From Candidatus Desantisiibacteriota bacterium (GTDB taxonomy: Bacteria; JACRDZ01): a stretch of DNA of 6,075 bases. Below, piece after piece: positions 5,519-6,075 of this stretch. Location: positions 1-6,075 of the forward strand of contig JACQWU010000294.1 in the NCBI GenBank assembly GCA_016209155.1. The letters are read 5' to 3'. The position numbers and the translations under genes were made by a program. Numbering within the stretch: the first letter of the stretch is position 1; every line of letters begins with the position of its first letter. The notes under the pieces were generated by a model. The model saw nothing but the letters and a program-made list of their open reading frames with translations, ran no database searches and was not told the origin of the DNA.

Positions 5519-6075
5519 ATGAGAACAAAGTCAATTATGATACAGGGAATAGGTTCAGGAGTTGGGAAAACCACACTGACTGCGGCTTTGTGCAGAATTC
5601 TATATCAGGATGGGAAAAAAGTAACACCTTTCAAAGCGCAGAATATTACATTAAATACTTATATTACTCAGGAAGGTCATGAAATTGGATGGGTTCAGGC
5701 AATGCAGGCTGAAGCTGCCGGAACATGTCCGACAAATGATATGAATCCTATTTTAATAAAACCCGCCAATAGCAACTTATTTCAAATTATTGTGCATGGG
5801 AAAATAGTCGGTAATTTTACTTCTCAGGAATGCATTAAATACAGAAAAGAAATCGATATTAATCCTGTAATACATTCTTACAAATATCTTAATAAAAAAT
5901 TTTCTTATATTATCCTTGAAGGTGCTGGAAGTCCTGCTGAAATAAATTCAGAAGATGTGTCTAATATGCGTACAGCGGCTTTTACCGGATCCCCTGTTAT
6001 TCTTGTTGGAGATATTGATAGAGGCGGAGTATTTGCTTCGTTTATCGGCACTCTGGAGCTTTTAAGTGAAGAAGA
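5519..6075 (+). CDS. cobQ: Cobyric acid synthase CobQ/CbiP, 5' part (runs off the window)
   Basis: The first 185 residues are seen; the family is usually about 500, so the glutaminase half lies beyond the window. CobQ uses ATP and glutamine to amidate side chains b, d, e and g of adenosylcobyrinic acid a,c-diamide in cobalamin synthesis, in the cytoplasm. Visible signatures are the P-loop GIGSGVGKTT (10-19), PFKAQN (37-42), EAAG (65-68), the MNP..IKP segment (75-82), VHGK..GN (92-99), ILEGAGSPAEIN (132-143) and VGDIDRGGVFASFIGTLELL (163-182). ATG 5519 is chosen because the family start KSIMIQG follows at once; GGGA at 5507-5510 is a modest ribosome binding site. It follows the cytochrome by 18 bases, so co-transcription is likely. 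Oddities compared with the family as I remember it: W58 where 'EIGRAQ' usually has R, SNLF where a 'D..S' pattern precedes QVVVHGK, and an apparently slightly shorter loop after AEIN. Confidence 0.93.
   Translation, partial: MRTKSIMIQGIGSGVGKTTLTAALCRILYQDGKKVTPFKAQNITLNTYITQEGHEIGWVQAMQAEAAGTCPTNDMNPILIKPANSNLFQIIVHGKIVGNFTSQECIKYRKEIDINPVIHSYKYLNKKFSYIILEGAGSPAEINSEDVSNMRTAAFTGSPVILVGDIDRGGVFASFIGTLELLSEE

Noticed and set aside
5479-5682. 67-codon plus-strand frame beginning in the end of the cytochrome gene
   Set aside because: It overlaps the start of cobQ in another frame, and cobQ has unmistakable family motifs.

Overview
The window is AT-rich (roughly two-thirds A+T by eye). It carries one divergent regulator on the minus strand and a tightly packed plus-strand gene row. 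Signal peptides, a multihaem c-type cytochrome and a cobalamin-synthesis gene point to a bacterium with an exported, probably periplasmic, compartment and most likely an anaerobic or respiratory lifestyle. The sequence alone does not let me name a phylum. I saw no tRNA, rRNA, CRISPR array, transposase or phage gene.

Layout. Positions 18-392 (minus) encode a small XRE-family helix-turn-helix regulator. The 292-base gap between it and the next gene is a real control region. It holds an exact-consensus sigma-70 promoter pointing right (474-502), a perfect 9-bp inverted repeat bracketing its -10 box and start site, and two near-identical 28-bp direct repeats 66 bp apart with a weaker copy between them. 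Next come rsfS (ribosomal silencing factor, TTG start at 685) and, two bases after its stop, a signal-peptide reading frame at 1008. The main frame of a very large protein runs from 1072 to 4839: an N-terminal PQQ-type beta-propeller, a TolB-like propeller, a TPR helical block and a second TolB-like propeller. Then come an exported five-haem cytochrome c (4913-5500) and the 5' part of cobQ/cbiP, cobyric acid synthase (5519 to the window end).

The main anomaly is that the signal peptide at 1008-1085 has a good ribosome binding site but lies one frame away from the large propeller protein. The main frame has no convincing start of its own. Either the gene is frameshifted, the sequence has a one-base error, or an unusual recoding event joins the two. 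This matters because the signal peptide decides whether the protein is exported.

How the genes work together is inferred only from adjacency. All plus-strand genes lie in one direction with gaps of 2 to about 75 bases and no visible terminator, so they could be one transcript from the promoter at 474-502. rsfS and cobQ are conserved housekeeping or biosynthetic genes. The propeller/TPR protein and the cytochrome are the accessory, exported part. No clear defence system or mobile element is present.
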